A stretch of DNA of 64,000 bases from Variovorax sp. CF079 (GCF_900101545.1 NZ_FMZU01000026.1:30316-94315); one strand, 5' to 3'; counted from the first letter of the stretch, positions 52,287-60,902 are shown. Numbers and translations: made by a program. The notes: generated by a model from the letters alone, not told the origin.

Positions 52287-53255
52287 TCAGCTCGCAGCAG
52301 CGCTGGGCAACGCGCGCCCCGAGAAGAACGCCGAAAGATTGTCCAGCACCCTTCGGCCCATGGCTTCCCGGGTCTGCACCGTCGAACTCGCGATGTGCGG
52401 TGCGAGCACCACGTTGTCGAGCGTGAGGAGGTCGACCGGCACACGCGGCTCGTCCTCGAAAACGTCGAGGGCGGCGCCGGCGATCTGCTTTCCCTTCAAT
52501 GCGTCGACAAGGGCCGCTTCGTCGACCACCGTACCCCTGGCCACGTTCACCAGATAGCCTTTGGCGCCCAGTGCATCGAGCACCGCGGCATCCACGAGGT
52601 GGCGGGTACCCGGACCGCCCGCTGTGATGATCACGAGGAAGTCCGCCCAGCGCGCAAGATCGAGCAACTCAGGTTCATAGACCCAATCGACGCCTTCCAC
52701 AGCCCGCCGTGTGTGGTACCGAACTTCCATGTCGAATCCCAGCGCGCGCCGGGCGATCGTCCGGCCGATGCGGCCGAGGCCAACGAGTCCGAGCTTCGCG
52801 CCACTCACCTGCCGGCCCAGGGGAAAGGGCGAGTGGCCGCCACCCTGCCAGCCTTTCGCGCGTACGTAGCGGTCCGCCTCCGGCAGCCGCCGCGCCACCG
52901 ACAGCAGCAGTCCCATGGCCATGTCCGCGACGCAGTCGTTGAGAACATCCGGGGTGTAGCCGACGGGTATTCCGCGCTGCGCCGCGGCGGTGACGTCCAG
53001 GCGATCGAGGCCGACGCCAAAGCTCGAGATGACACGCAGGTTGGGCAGCAAGCCGATCAAGCCAGCGTCGGCACCGCTGGCCGCCGATGTCACCACCCCT
53101 GTGATCTCCGCGCCGCGCTCGGCGAGAAAGGCATCGCGCTCAGGTCCGCGCCCGGGCAGGCGATGCACGATGTAGCTTTCGACGAGTGCGCGCTCCAGCG
53201 AAGGCAGCAGCGCGATGGTCTGGAGGAGGACGGGACGGTCAGTCATCTTCTTCAA
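52287..53255 (-). CDS. 2-hydroxyacid dehydrogenase (D-isomer-specific, hydroxypyruvate reductase-like)
   Basis: 322 aa. NAD(P) motif GLVGLGRIG, then catalytic Arg in LVNVARGTVVDEAAL, Glu in DVFEDEPRVP and His in VVLAPHIASST, all in the order expected for the D-2-hydroxyacid dehydrogenase family. It overlaps the downstream end of the first Bug gene by 4 bases (ATGA at 53252-53255) and so is the last gene of the 55193-52287 operon. It probably reduces an oxo acid or oxidises a hydroxy acid taken up through the Bug proteins. Confidence 0.92.
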   Translation of the reverse strand: MKKMTDRPVLLQTIALLPSLERALVESYIVHRLPGRGPERDAFLAERGAEITGVVTSAASGADAGLIGLLPNLRVISSFGVGLDRLDVTAAAQRGIPVGYTPDVLNDCVADMAMGLLLSVARRLPEADRYVRAKGWQGGGHSPFPLGRQVSGAKLGLVGLGRIGRTIARRALGFDMEVRYHTRRAVEGVDWVYEPELLDLARWADFLVIITAGGPGTRHLVDAAVLDALGAKGYLVNVARGTVVDEAALVDALKGKQIAGAALDVFEDEPRVPVDLLTLDNVVLAPHIASSTVQTREAMGRRVLDNLSAFFSGRALPSAAAS

Positions 53256-54211
53256 TCGATCTTGACGTTGCGCACGCGAATGATCTCTGCATAGCGCTTG
53301 CGGTCGTTGTCGATCAGCCGCGCAAACTGATCGGGCGTCGTCGCGGCTGGGACGGCGCCGAGCTGAACCAGCTTCTCCCGCACTTCGTCATTCGCCACCG
53401 CCTCGCGCAGATCGGCGGAGATCTTCTCGACCACATCGCGCGGGGTCGGCGCCGGCGCCAACAGCCCGATCCACGAGATGCTGTTGAATCCCGGCACCGC
53501 CGATTCCGCGAGGGTGGGCACGGCAGGAAGCGCACTCACGCGCTTGTCGCTGGTGACGGCCAGCGCACGCAGCTTTCCCGCGTTGATGTGCCCGCTGGCT
53601 TCCAGAACGGTCATGAAGGAAAGCTGGACGTGACCGGCCAGCAGGTCGGCGATCGCAGGTCCGCCACCGCGGTAGGGCACGTGAAGGATGAAGCTGCCCG
53701 TCGCGTCCTTGAACATCTCGGCCGCGAGGTGCGGAGCGCCACCGGCGCCGGAACTGCTGTAGCTGAGCTTGCCGGGCTGCGCCTTGGCCAGCGCGACGAA
53801 TTCCTTCGCCGACCTCGCCGGCACGCCGGGATGAACCATCATCGCGAGGGGCAATTCCGCCACCAGAGCGATGGGCGCAAACGCCGTGTCGGGGTTGTAC
53901 GGCAGCTTCGGATAGAGCACGGGATTGATCGCTTGTGTTCCGATGTTTCCCATGAGGATGGTGTAGCCGTCGGGGCGCGCCTTGGCCACGAACTCGGCGC
54001 CGATCTGTCCCGCCGCCCCGCCCTTGTTCTCCACCACGACCGGCTGGCCCCACTTCTTCGAGAGCTGCTGCGCGACGATGCGGGCGCCGGTATCGGTGCC
54101 GCCACCCGGGGGAAAGGGAACCACCAGCGTGACGGCGCGCGCCGGCCACGTTTGCGCGAAGGCACCAGCCGCCGAGATGGAGACCAGTGCCGCAATCAAT
54201 GACTTCTTCAA
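53252..54211 (-). CDS. Bug/TctC-family periplasmic substrate-binding protein
   Basis: 319 aa with a TTG start at 54211, preceded by GAAGGGG and 10 bp after the stop of the upstream Bug gene. Signal peptide LKKSLIAALVSISAAGAFAQ then TWPARAVTLVVPFPPGGGTD. VVVENKGGAAGQIGAEFV, LSYSSSGAGGAPHLAA and LHVPYRGGGPAIADLL are textbook Bug features. A longer reading starting at 54358 would overlap the upstream gene and was rejected. Confidence 0.92.
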   Translation of the reverse strand: MKKSLIAALVSISAAGAFAQTWPARAVTLVVPFPPGGGTDTGARIVAQQLSKKWGQPVVVENKGGAAGQIGAEFVAKARPDGYTILMGNIGTQAINPVLYPKLPYNPDTAFAPIALVAELPLAMMVHPGVPARSAKEFVALAKAQPGKLSYSSSGAGGAPHLAAEMFKDATGSFILHVPYRGGGPAIADLLAGHVQLSFMTVLEASGHINAGKLRALAVTSDKRVSALPAVPTLAESAVPGFNSISWIGLLAPAPTPRDVVEKISADLREAVANDEVREKLVQLGAVPAATTPDQFARLIDNDRKRYAEIIRVRNVKID

Positions 54212-54221
54212 GGCTGCCCCT

Positions 54222-55193
54222 TCACTGCGTGGCCGTGGCGCCGGAGGCCTTGACCACTTGTCCCCACTTCTGCATCTCCGACTGGATGAAACGTTCGAAG
54301 TCATCGGCGCTTCCGCTCCCCGGCTCGGCGCCCGAAGCCTGCAGCCGCTCGCGCACATCCGGCATCTTCAGGATGCGGTTCACCTCCGCGTTGACCTTGG
54401 CCACGATGTCCTTCGGCGTGCCGGCAGGCGCGATAAGCCCGCCCCAGGTGCTCGTTTCGTAGCCGCTCACGCCGGACTCGGCGATCGTCGGGACCTCGGG
54501 CAATGCGGCGGAGCGCTTCGCCGTGGTCACGCCCAGGGGCCGCACCTTGCCGGCCTTGATCTGAGGTCCGATCGCAACCACGGTGTCGAACATCGCCTGC
54601 ACCTCGCCGGAGATGAGGTCCGTATGCGCCGCGGTGCTGCCCTTGTAGGGTATGTGCGTCATCGTCGTTGCGGTCAGCGACTTGAACAGCTCCGCCGACA
54701 GGTGCGGCGCACCGCCGTTGCCCGAAGACGCATAGCTCACCTTGCCCGGGTTCGCCTTGAGGTAGTTCGCGAAGTCGCGCACGCTCTTCGCCGGCAGGTT
54801 GTTGTTCACGACCAGCACCAGCGGCACCACGTGGGTGAGTGCGACGGGCGTGAAGTCCTTCTGCGTGTCGTACGGCAGCTTGCCGTAGAGCGTGGCGTTG
54901 ATCGCGTGGCTGCTCGCCACGAGCGCGAAGGTGTAGCCGTCTGCAGGCGCCTTCGCGACGATGTCCGTGCCGGAGATGCCCGCGGCGCCCGGCTTGTTGT
55001 CGACGACGACTGGCTGGCCCCAGGCCTGCGCGAGCTTGTCGCCGATGACGCGGGCGGCGAGATCGATCGCGCCGCCCGGTGTCGCGGGCACCACGATGCG
55101 AATCGGTTTGGCGGGGAATGATTGGGCAGTGGCCGGCGCGGCGAAGGACGCAGCAGTCGCTGCGGCAAGGATGCCCAGGACGAGTGGACGCAT
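54222..55193 (-). CDS. Bug/TctC-family periplasmic substrate-binding protein
   Basis: 323 aa from ATG 55193. The signal peptide ends APATAQ; mature part SFPAKPIRIVVPATPGGAID, VVVDNKPGAAGISGTDIV, VSYASSGNGGAPHLSAELF and THIPYKGSTAAHTDLI. It is first in the operon with a second Bug protein and the hydroxyacid dehydrogenase, divergent from the LysR gene at 55289. Confidence 0.93.
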   Translation of the reverse strand: MRPLVLGILAAATAASFAAPATAQSFPAKPIRIVVPATPGGAIDLAARVIGDKLAQAWGQPVVVDNKPGAAGISGTDIVAKAPADGYTFALVASSHAINATLYGKLPYDTQKDFTPVALTHVVPLVLVVNNNLPAKSVRDFANYLKANPGKVSYASSGNGGAPHLSAELFKSLTATTMTHIPYKGSTAAHTDLISGEVQAMFDTVVAIGPQIKAGKVRPLGVTTAKRSAALPEVPTIAESGVSGYETSTWGGLIAPAGTPKDIVAKVNAEVNRILKMPDVRERLQASGAEPGSGSADDFERFIQSEMQKWGQVVKASGATATQ

Positions 55194-55233
55194 GCAATGT
55201 CTCCTGGAGGATTTGAACTGGAGTCTAAGAAGC

Positions 55234-55290
55234 GGATCGATAAAAGTCCAAGCCAGATCCTGGATCGATCGATGCACAATCTGGATCGAT
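55234..55290. promoter_or_regulatory. Three GGATCGAT repeats in the divergent promoter
   Basis: GGATCGAT occurs at 55234-55241, 55262-55269 and 55283-55290. Spacings are 28 and 21 bases; the last overlaps the LysR ATG (55289). Two copies are about two helical turns apart. This is a plausible multi-site LysR operator. Confidence 0.45.
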
Positions 55291-56197
55291 GCTTGACTTC
55301 TTCCAACTGCGCTGCTTCGTCGCCGTCGCCAAGGAACTGCATTTCGGCCGCGCCGCGGCGCGGCTTCACATGACGCAGCCTCCGCTGTCGCGCCAGATCC
55401 AGCTGCTCGAACATGCCGTGGGCGCCCAGCTGCTGGAACGGACGAGCCGGAGAGTGCGCCTAACAGCCGCCGGCGCAGTCCTGTGTGAAGAAGCCGAGGC
55501 GATCCTGCGCCGCACCGAGCTTGCTGCCGACATGGCGCGACGCACTGCCCGCGGCGAGGCCGGCCGCGTTGTGGTCGGCTACACGGCCGTCTGCGGCTAT
55601 GCGCTCATCCCGGAACTCTTGGCGGCTGTGAGCAAGGCATTGCCCGCCATCCGCATCCTGCTGAAGGAGATGGTCTCGTCAGACCAGCTTCGCGCGCTCG
55701 AGTCGGAGACCATCGACCTCGGCTTCGTGCGGCCGACGCAGCCGGCGGCAGGCATTCGCTATCACCGCATCGCGAAAGAGCCCATGGTGCTCGCGCTGCC
55801 TGCCCGGCATCCGTTGGCCAGCAAGTCTCGCGTGCGCCGCGAAGATCTGGCCGGCGAGCCGATGATCATGTACTCGGAAAGGGAGGGGAAATACTTCCAC
55901 GACAAGATCGTCGATCTGTTTCCCGCAACGGACCGCTCGCCGGAGTACGTGCATCACATCGGGCAAACCCATACGATCGTTTCATTGGTGCGCTCGGGCA
56001 TCGGAATCGCCATCGTCCCCGCCTCGGCGAAGTATCTCGGCTTCGAGAACGTGGTGCTGAGGCCGCTCTGGCGCAAGGACGTCACCGCCGAGATCTATCT
56101 GGCATGGCGCGAGGACTCGCGCAACCCGGCGCTGCACTCGCTGCGCGAGTTCGTCATCAGTCATCGTACGAAGGGGCTCGCAGCCTCGCTCCCCTGA
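55289..56197 (+). CDS. LysR-family transcriptional regulator
   Basis: 302 aa. HTH segment LDFFQLRCFVAVAKELHFGRAAARLHMTQPPLSRQ at residues 2-40 is the catabolic-LysR type (ClcR/CatR-like), followed by GRVVVGYTAVCGYALIPELL and a normal effector domain ending in FVISHRTKG. It is divergent from the double-Bug/dehydrogenase operon and presumably activates it. Confidence 0.93.
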   Translation: MLDFFQLRCFVAVAKELHFGRAAARLHMTQPPLSRQIQLLEHAVGAQLLERTSRRVRLTAAGAVLCEEAEAILRRTELAADMARRTARGEAGRVVVGYTAVCGYALIPELLAAVSKALPAIRILLKEMVSSDQLRALESETIDLGFVRPTQPAAGIRYHRIAKEPMVLALPARHPLASKSRVRREDLAGEPMIMYSEREGKYFHDKIVDLFPATDRSPEYVHHIGQTHTIVSLVRSGIGIAIVPASAKYLGFENVVLRPLWRKDVTAEIYLAWREDSRNPALHSLREFVISHRTKGLAASLP

Positions 56198-56379
56198 GCC
56201 GCCTCATTCGCCGCCCGTCATGGCGCCGTCTCTGCACCTTCGTGGTTCCACTACACGAGCGCCTATCGGAACGTCCAGATCAACGAAGAAGGCATCTCGA
56301 ACCAGGCTCTCTCCTGAGCGCTCGACCTGGCCGGCGGTGAGCGCAAGCCTGTTGGCCGTGCGCGCCAGCCCCACAACCT

Positions 56380-56670
56380 GGCGCACCGGAACGTCCGCTG
56401 GCACAGCAAACGCTGCGCAAGCTCGGTCTGCTCGAGCGCGTTCCTAGCCAGCGCGGCAATTGGCGCCTGACCCCAAGGCGCAGCAGGAAGACGACCTTAC
56501 GCCGACGCCCGAGGGGGTGCCACTGGTCGCGTTCAGCACCGATCTGGGCGTGGCCATCTGGACCCGGACCGAGACGCTCGCCGGCAAACTGACGGATCGA
56601 ATCTCCGCAATCATCACCTCGCCGCTCTACCCGTTACGCCAAGGGCGAGAAACAGGTCGCTTGAAGATGG
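56380..56670 (+). pseudogene. Remnant of a site-specific DNA methyltransferase, N-terminal part
   Basis: In one frame from about 56404 the DNA reads QQTLRKLGLLERVPSQRGNW then RLTP; a one-base shift near 56470 continues as KAQQEDDLTPTPEGVPLVAF, STDLGVAIWTRTETLAGKL and AIITSPLYPL. This order matches the HTH plus catalytic-motif start of phage-type adenine methyltransferases, where the last piece should be TSPPYPL; here Pro is replaced by Leu. After that similarity stops. The fragment is broken by frameshift, motif change and truncation. Confidence 0.55.
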
Positions 56671-56683
56671 GCGCCCAGCGCGA

Positions 56684-56700
56684 AGGCAGAATGCGGCCCA
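56684..56700 (-). repeat. Dispersed intergenic motif, copy 13 (reverse orientation)
   Basis: AGGCAGAATGCGGCCCA, immediately after the methyltransferase remnant and 17 bp before the 3' end of the 96-aa minus-strand gene. It shares 15 of 17 bases with copy 12. Confidence 0.5.
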
Positions 56701-56717
56701 AGAGCAGGCGTCCGGAG

Positions 56718-57008
56718 CTACCGCTCAGTCTTGCAAGCCGTGACGAGAAACGCCTCGAGCCATGGCGGTAGCTGCTGGACTTGGCCGGGCCCAAGCGTGA
56801 AGGCGGCAAGTTCCCAGTCTCCGGTCTTCTCGTCGCATCGGAGGACGTAAAGATGCCCGTCATCTGCGTCGACCTTGAACCAGCGCTGCGTTGGCGCAAA
56901 CCAGCGGTCAACGATGCCACGCACGGCAAGCCGGCGCTCGCCGAGCCAGAAGGCGAACGGTTCCGGTTCACCGCGATGGCCGGCGCAGCACTCCACACGA
57001 ATCGTCAT
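56718..57008 (-). CDS. Conserved small hypothetical protein (96 aa)
   Basis: Start at 57008 (MTIRVECCAGHRGEPEPFAF). The product also has WLGERRLAVRGIVDRWFAPT and FKVDADDGHLYVLRCDEKTG, ending WELAAF. This is a recurring small beta-sheet protein in Burkholderiales, with RGIVDRW and YxLR as constant parts. Function unknown. The longer reading to 57101 has non-protein-like composition. Confidence 0.7.
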   Translation of the reverse strand: MTIRVECCAGHRGEPEPFAFWLGERRLAVRGIVDRWFAPTQRWFKVDADDGHLYVLRCDEKTGDWELAAFTLGPGQVQQLPPWLEAFLVTACKTER

Positions 57009-57078
57009 GGCTTTTGATACCGCTGAAGCTTGGTTCAGTTTCCCGACGTGTTCCTGCCCCAATCTGGAAGTCGAAGAC

Positions 57079-57255
57079 TCAGTCGCGGTCGATGAGCACA
57101 CCTACGCACAGCGCAGCGCCCACGACGTATAGCAACCAAGTCTGTGCAATCGCGCAGGGATAGAGCATCAGGGCGACACCGAGCCATTTGCTTCGCTGGC
57201 GACCGGCGCGCTTTCCGTAACGATACGCCACGAACCCGATGAGGCCGAATAACAC
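57079..57255 (-). CDS. Small membrane protein (58 aa)
   Basis: GTG start at 57255. Two membrane segments: VLFGLIGFVAYRYGKRA and WLLYVVGAALCVGVL, with LMLYPCAIAQTW between them. Similar two-segment proteins with FGxxGxxxFxYGRK and LMxYPY are widespread and uncharacterised. It is 70 bp upstream of the 96-aa gene. Confidence 0.6.
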   Translation of the reverse strand: MLFGLIGFVAYRYGKRAGRQRSKWLGVALMLYPCAIAQTWLLYVVGAALCVGVLIDRD

Positions 57256-57419
57256 GCCGTTGGCGCTCCGCGCTGATGCGTCCGGCGCAAGAGATGCCAA
57301 TGCGCTTTCTCATCAAAGGCGCCGTGCGGGCGCGGTTCGCGGCGCAGAATATGGCCGACGGTCGACTGGGAGATGCCGCGGTCTCGCGCCGGCTCAGCTC
57401 ACGACGCGGAGGCGAGGCA

Positions 57420-58061
57420 CTACCTGATGTGAAGTTGATCGATGAGATAGGCGACTCCGTCACTTGTATGCGTCTCGACGACGCGGCGCAGCTCGGACGA
57501 AGGCTCGAAAGCCTCATGGGCCCCCGCGACGCTGTCGAGCCATACGCAGATGAAGCCGGTCGGGGGATACGGCTCCGCCCACAGTCGCTCGCGACGAGCC
57601 GTAGAGACCGTCCAGTTCAACGCGATCTTGTTCCCAGTGGGTGCCGCCGCTCGTCGCAGTTCGCGCCAGAGCGTGTCACGAGTCTTCGCCTGCGCATGAA
57701 ATGGGACGAAGACTTTGACAGACTGTTCGGCGGGCTCATCTCCGTCGGTCTCGACCACGCACAAGGTCCAGCCCTTCAGAAAGATCGGCTCGTCGGCAGG
57801 TATGTATTTCTGACCGACCGCGGACGCTTGGGCCAGGCGCATAGCGTCCGGATCAGAAAAGAAAAGTTCCACGATACCGTCTACGTTGAAAGCAGGCTCG
57901 CCGTCGCTCGCCCACAGCACCTTGTCCACGCGGTTGTGGGTGTACTTGGTGATGCCCTCCATGCCGAGCGCGAGCTTGGCATGGGGACCCGCCCAGTACG
58001 CCCTGAAGTCGCACGTAGCCGTCCCTTCCTTCTTAGCAAGGAGCGTCATCCTCTTCATCAT
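57420..58061 (-). CDS. EthD-domain protein (213 aa)
   Basis: Two tandem ferredoxin-like EthD halves. The first begins KRMTLLAKKEGTATCDFRAY with WAGPHAKLA (the W-x2-HAxLA motif); the second half is more divergent but has VKVFVPFHAQAKTRDTLW. EthD proteins assist in ether and ring-substrate degradation, often as small dimeric enzymes. It is last in the operon, 16 bp after the related gene. Confidence 0.85.
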   Translation of the reverse strand: MMKRMTLLAKKEGTATCDFRAYWAGPHAKLALGMEGITKYTHNRVDKVLWASDGEPAFNVDGIVELFFSDPDAMRLAQASAVGQKYIPADEPIFLKGWTLCVVETDGDEPAEQSVKVFVPFHAQAKTRDTLWRELRRAAAPTGNKIALNWTVSTARRERLWAEPYPPTGFICVWLDSVAGAHEAFEPSSELRRVVETHTSDGVAYLIDQLHIR

Positions 58062-58077
58062 TCCGGGCCTTTCGGAG

Positions 58078-58773
58078 CTACAGAACTTGTCGCTCGGCTA
58101 CTGCGAAAGCCGTGATCTCGGCCAAGAACGTCTTTGCGTGTGCCATCGTCACTTTCCCGGCTTCGGAGCCGAACGCTGCTTCCAGCGTCGCGGCATCCTC
58201 GAACCAAAGCTCGACGATGCCGTCGATCGGAAAATCGTCGTAGCCACATGATTGCCCCTTCACCAATTCACGGGCGATCACGACGTTTTGCCTGTAGGCG
58301 CTGACGCCTGGCATCTTGCGGACCAAGTCGCCGTGGATCTTCCATTCGCGGCGAAACTCCTCCTCGCTGATATCAGAGCGACGCTTCAGAATCGACATGC
58401 GTTTCAGCAGGCGAGCGCGAGCTTGCGGCTCCGGCAAGTCGATGACCACACGTTGCTCGGCGGTCACAATGTGAAGACCACCAAGGAAGTAGTTTTCGTC
58501 CGCTACGAGGTCTGCGGAGAGCTCACTGTTGTTGAACGCGTGGTCGGCCCTGCTGACGTCGTCGAACCAAAGCTGCGAGAAGCCGTCGAAGTCCCACGGT
58601 CCGCGCGGGAAATCAATGCCCCGCTGCAAGCGCTCGGTCACCGGGTTTTGCCAGTACCCCCGCAAGCCGGGCGCTCTCTTGGCAAGCTCTCCATGGTGGC
58701 CACGCCAGTATTCGCTGAATTCTTCCGTCGACCAATCGGACTTCTTGCGGATCAGGCCCATTCTTACGTTCAT
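58078..58773 (-). CDS. EthD-domain protein, two domains (231 aa)
   Basis: The two halves are clear: VRMGLIRKKSDWSTEEFSEY with WRGHHGELAKRAPGLRGYWQ, then LLKRMSILKRRSDISEEEFR with WKIHGDLVRKMPGVSAYRQN. Each carries the W-x-x-H-x-x-L motif and the FxxLWFDD / VELWFED strand. It is a duplication within one chain and a paralogue of the downstream protein. It lies 5 bp after the flavin oxidoreductase gene. Confidence 0.9.
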   Translation of the reverse strand: MNVRMGLIRKKSDWSTEEFSEYWRGHHGELAKRAPGLRGYWQNPVTERLQRGIDFPRGPWDFDGFSQLWFDDVSRADHAFNNSELSADLVADENYFLGGLHIVTAEQRVVIDLPEPQARARLLKRMSILKRRSDISEEEFRREWKIHGDLVRKMPGVSAYRQNVVIARELVKGQSCGYDDFPIDGIVELWFEDAATLEAAFGSEAGKVTMAHAKTFLAEITAFAVAERQVL

Positions 58774-58778
58774 GTCAT

Positions 58779-59963
58779 TTACTCCTGGTTGGTGGTCGGT
58801 TCAATGAGTTCGGCTGCAGCCTGTGCACGGGCACGTGCGAGGCCAGGAGCGCGTTTTGCAAGCCAGACGCCGTGCCGGATTGGCCAGCGCTTGTATGCGG
58901 GGTCGACCCCCAGGGTGATGGCGGCGTGATGGGGCCAGTACGGATCGAAGAGAGCTTCGCGACCCAGGGCGATCAGGTCGGCCTTCCCGTCGGCTAGCAC
59001 CTCCTCTGCCTGATGCGCATCGACGATCATTCCAACGGCTTGCGTCCTGATCTGCGCCTCCTGGCGAATCCGCTCCGAGAACGGCACCTGAAATCCGAGT
59101 CCTCGCGGGACCGGCAGCGCGCGCGTTTCTTCTGTCAATCCACCGGATGAGCAGTCAATGACGTCCACGCCGCAGCCGGCAAGCTCGCGCGACAGGACGA
59201 TGGAGTCCTCGAGGCTCCAACCATCCACGCTGCCGTCGACCGCCGACAGCCGGCAGAACAGCGGCTTGTCCGCTGGCCAGGCCGCACGAACCTTGCGCGC
59301 GATCTCGAGGGCCAGACGCATGCGCCCTTCGAGGCTGCCGCCCCATTCGTCATCGCGGTGGTTCGCGTTCGGCGACAAGAAGCTTGCGACCAAATAGCCG
59401 TGGCCGAAATGAAGCTCCACCACATCGAAGCCGGCCTGATCGGCGCGCAAGGTCGCATCGACGAAGGACTGAACCACATCTGCGATGCCAGCGGCGTCCA
59501 GCGCAACCGGTGCAGACCATCCAGGCCCTGCGGGCAACGCACTCGGCCCGAGACGCTGCCAAGGCTGCGGATCCGACGCTAGGCGTTGTTCGGACAGTGC
59601 CGCGCCTCCTTCCCACAACGGCTGGCTTCCCGACTTGCGTCCCGCATGAGCCAACTGAACGCCAATTGCTCCACCGTTGGCATGGACGAAATCAACCACC
59701 TGCTTCAACGGTTCGATCTGGCTGTCTTCCCAAAGGCCCAGATCCGCGGTGCCGATGCGGCCTCGCGGATCGACAGCTGTACTTTCCGTCAGGATCAGCC
59801 CTGCGCCACCAAGGGCGAATTTCCCAAGGTGAACCATGTGCCACGGCGTAGCGCGCCCCGATTCGGCCGCATGCTGGCACATGGGTGAAATGACGATCCG
59901 ATTGTTCAGCACCAGTTCGCGTAGCTGAATCGGCTGGAAAAGAAGTGGTTCACTGGTGGTCAT
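58779..59963 (-). CDS. NADH:flavin oxidoreductase (old yellow enzyme family, YqjM-like)
   Basis: 394 aa TIM-barrel FMN enzyme. ISPMCQHAAESGRATPW with LTESTAVDPRGRI near the N-terminus, VVELHFGHGYLVASFLSPNANHR (His-x2-His-type substrate site, here HFGHGYL), and a C-terminal ADLIALGREALFDPYW. The YqjM group often reduces enones. Its position in the operon suggests reduction of an unsaturated ring intermediate, which is an inference. Confidence 0.92.
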   Translation of the reverse strand: MTTSEPLLFQPIQLRELVLNNRIVISPMCQHAAESGRATPWHMVHLGKFALGGAGLILTESTAVDPRGRIGTADLGLWEDSQIEPLKQVVDFVHANGGAIGVQLAHAGRKSGSQPLWEGGAALSEQRLASDPQPWQRLGPSALPAGPGWSAPVALDAAGIADVVQSFVDATLRADQAGFDVVELHFGHGYLVASFLSPNANHRDDEWGGSLEGRMRLALEIARKVRAAWPADKPLFCRLSAVDGSVDGWSLEDSIVLSRELAGCGVDVIDCSSGGLTEETRALPVPRGLGFQVPFSERIRQEAQIRTQAVGMIVDAHQAEEVLADGKADLIALGREALFDPYWPHHAAITLGVDPAYKRWPIRHGVWLAKRAPGLARARAQAAAELIEPTTNQE

Positions 59964-59975
59964 AGGAAAGCCTGT

Positions 59976-60899
59976 TCAATTAGGGGCGACGACCGGGACG
60001 GTCGCGGGTCGCCGAGTACCCAGATAGGTGCCGCCCATCACGGCAAGAAAACCGAAGAGATGCCAGAGGTTGAGTCGCTCACCCAGCAACATGGCGGCGA
60101 AGCCGACACCGAAGACTGGGACCCAGTAGAGGAAGACGGCAGTACGAGCTACGCCGATACGCGCAATGGCGCGGTTCCAGACGAGGTTGGACAGCGCGGT
60201 CGCCATGACACCCGAGAACAGGATGAACGCCCATGGGCGCCAGCCTGGAAAGAGCCCATCGAATCCCTTCCCGGGTGATTCGAGGGTGGCGTGGACCGCC
60301 AGAAGGAACGAGCCAACCACATAGATCGCCCAGCTGATGGTCAGGGGATGGAGTTGCATGGCCAGGCGCTGAACGATGGCGCCACCCGCGGCAAAGCTGA
60401 CCACAGCGGCCACCAACATCAGGTCTCCCGCGCCAGCGCTCGATAGACCGGCTCCTGGATGACTCAACACCACTGCGACCACGCCCGCGAAGCCGAGAAA
60501 GACGCCCACGAGGCGCATCAATGTCAGACGCTCACGGAACGCGACCGCTGCGAGCAATGCGGATACCAGCGGACTCAACGCCATGATGAGCGCGCCATTG
60601 GTGGCCGTGGATCGCAGCAAGCCCTCCGCAAACAGTATCTGGTTGAGATACACCATCAGGACCGCACAGACCACGATCGCCCCGCACTGCCGCCACGACA
60701 ACGACGGGAGTCCGCAGCGTTTCACCAGCACGATCAGGCTCAAAGCGGCGCATGCCACGAGCATTCGAAGCGCGGCCACGGTGGTCGGATCGAATATCCC
60801 TGTCAGGACCTTCACTGCGGCCACATTCAGACCCCAGATGGCCATCGCCCCGATCAAGGTCACCTGCACCGTGGCTGGACTCACTTGGCGATCAGGCAT
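59976..60899 (-). CDS. EamA/DMT-family transporter
   Basis: 307 aa with ten predicted membrane segments in two EamA repeats (GAMAIWGLNVAAVKVLTGIF in the first, FAAGGAIVQRLAMQLHPLTI in the second). Members export or import small metabolites. It lies between the MFS gene (3 bp gap) and the flavin oxidoreductase gene (12 bp gap). Confidence 0.9.
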   Translation of the reverse strand: MPDRQVSPATVQVTLIGAMAIWGLNVAAVKVLTGIFDPTTVAALRMLVACAALSLIVLVKRCGLPSLSWRQCGAIVVCAVLMVYLNQILFAEGLLRSTATNGALIMALSPLVSALLAAVAFRERLTLMRLVGVFLGFAGVVAVVLSHPGAGLSSAGAGDLMLVAAVVSFAAGGAIVQRLAMQLHPLTISWAIYVVGSFLLAVHATLESPGKGFDGLFPGWRPWAFILFSGVMATALSNLVWNRAIARIGVARTAVFLYWVPVFGVGFAAMLLGERLNLWHLFGFLAVMGGTYLGTRRPATVPVVAPN

Positions 60900-60902
60900 G
60901 AA

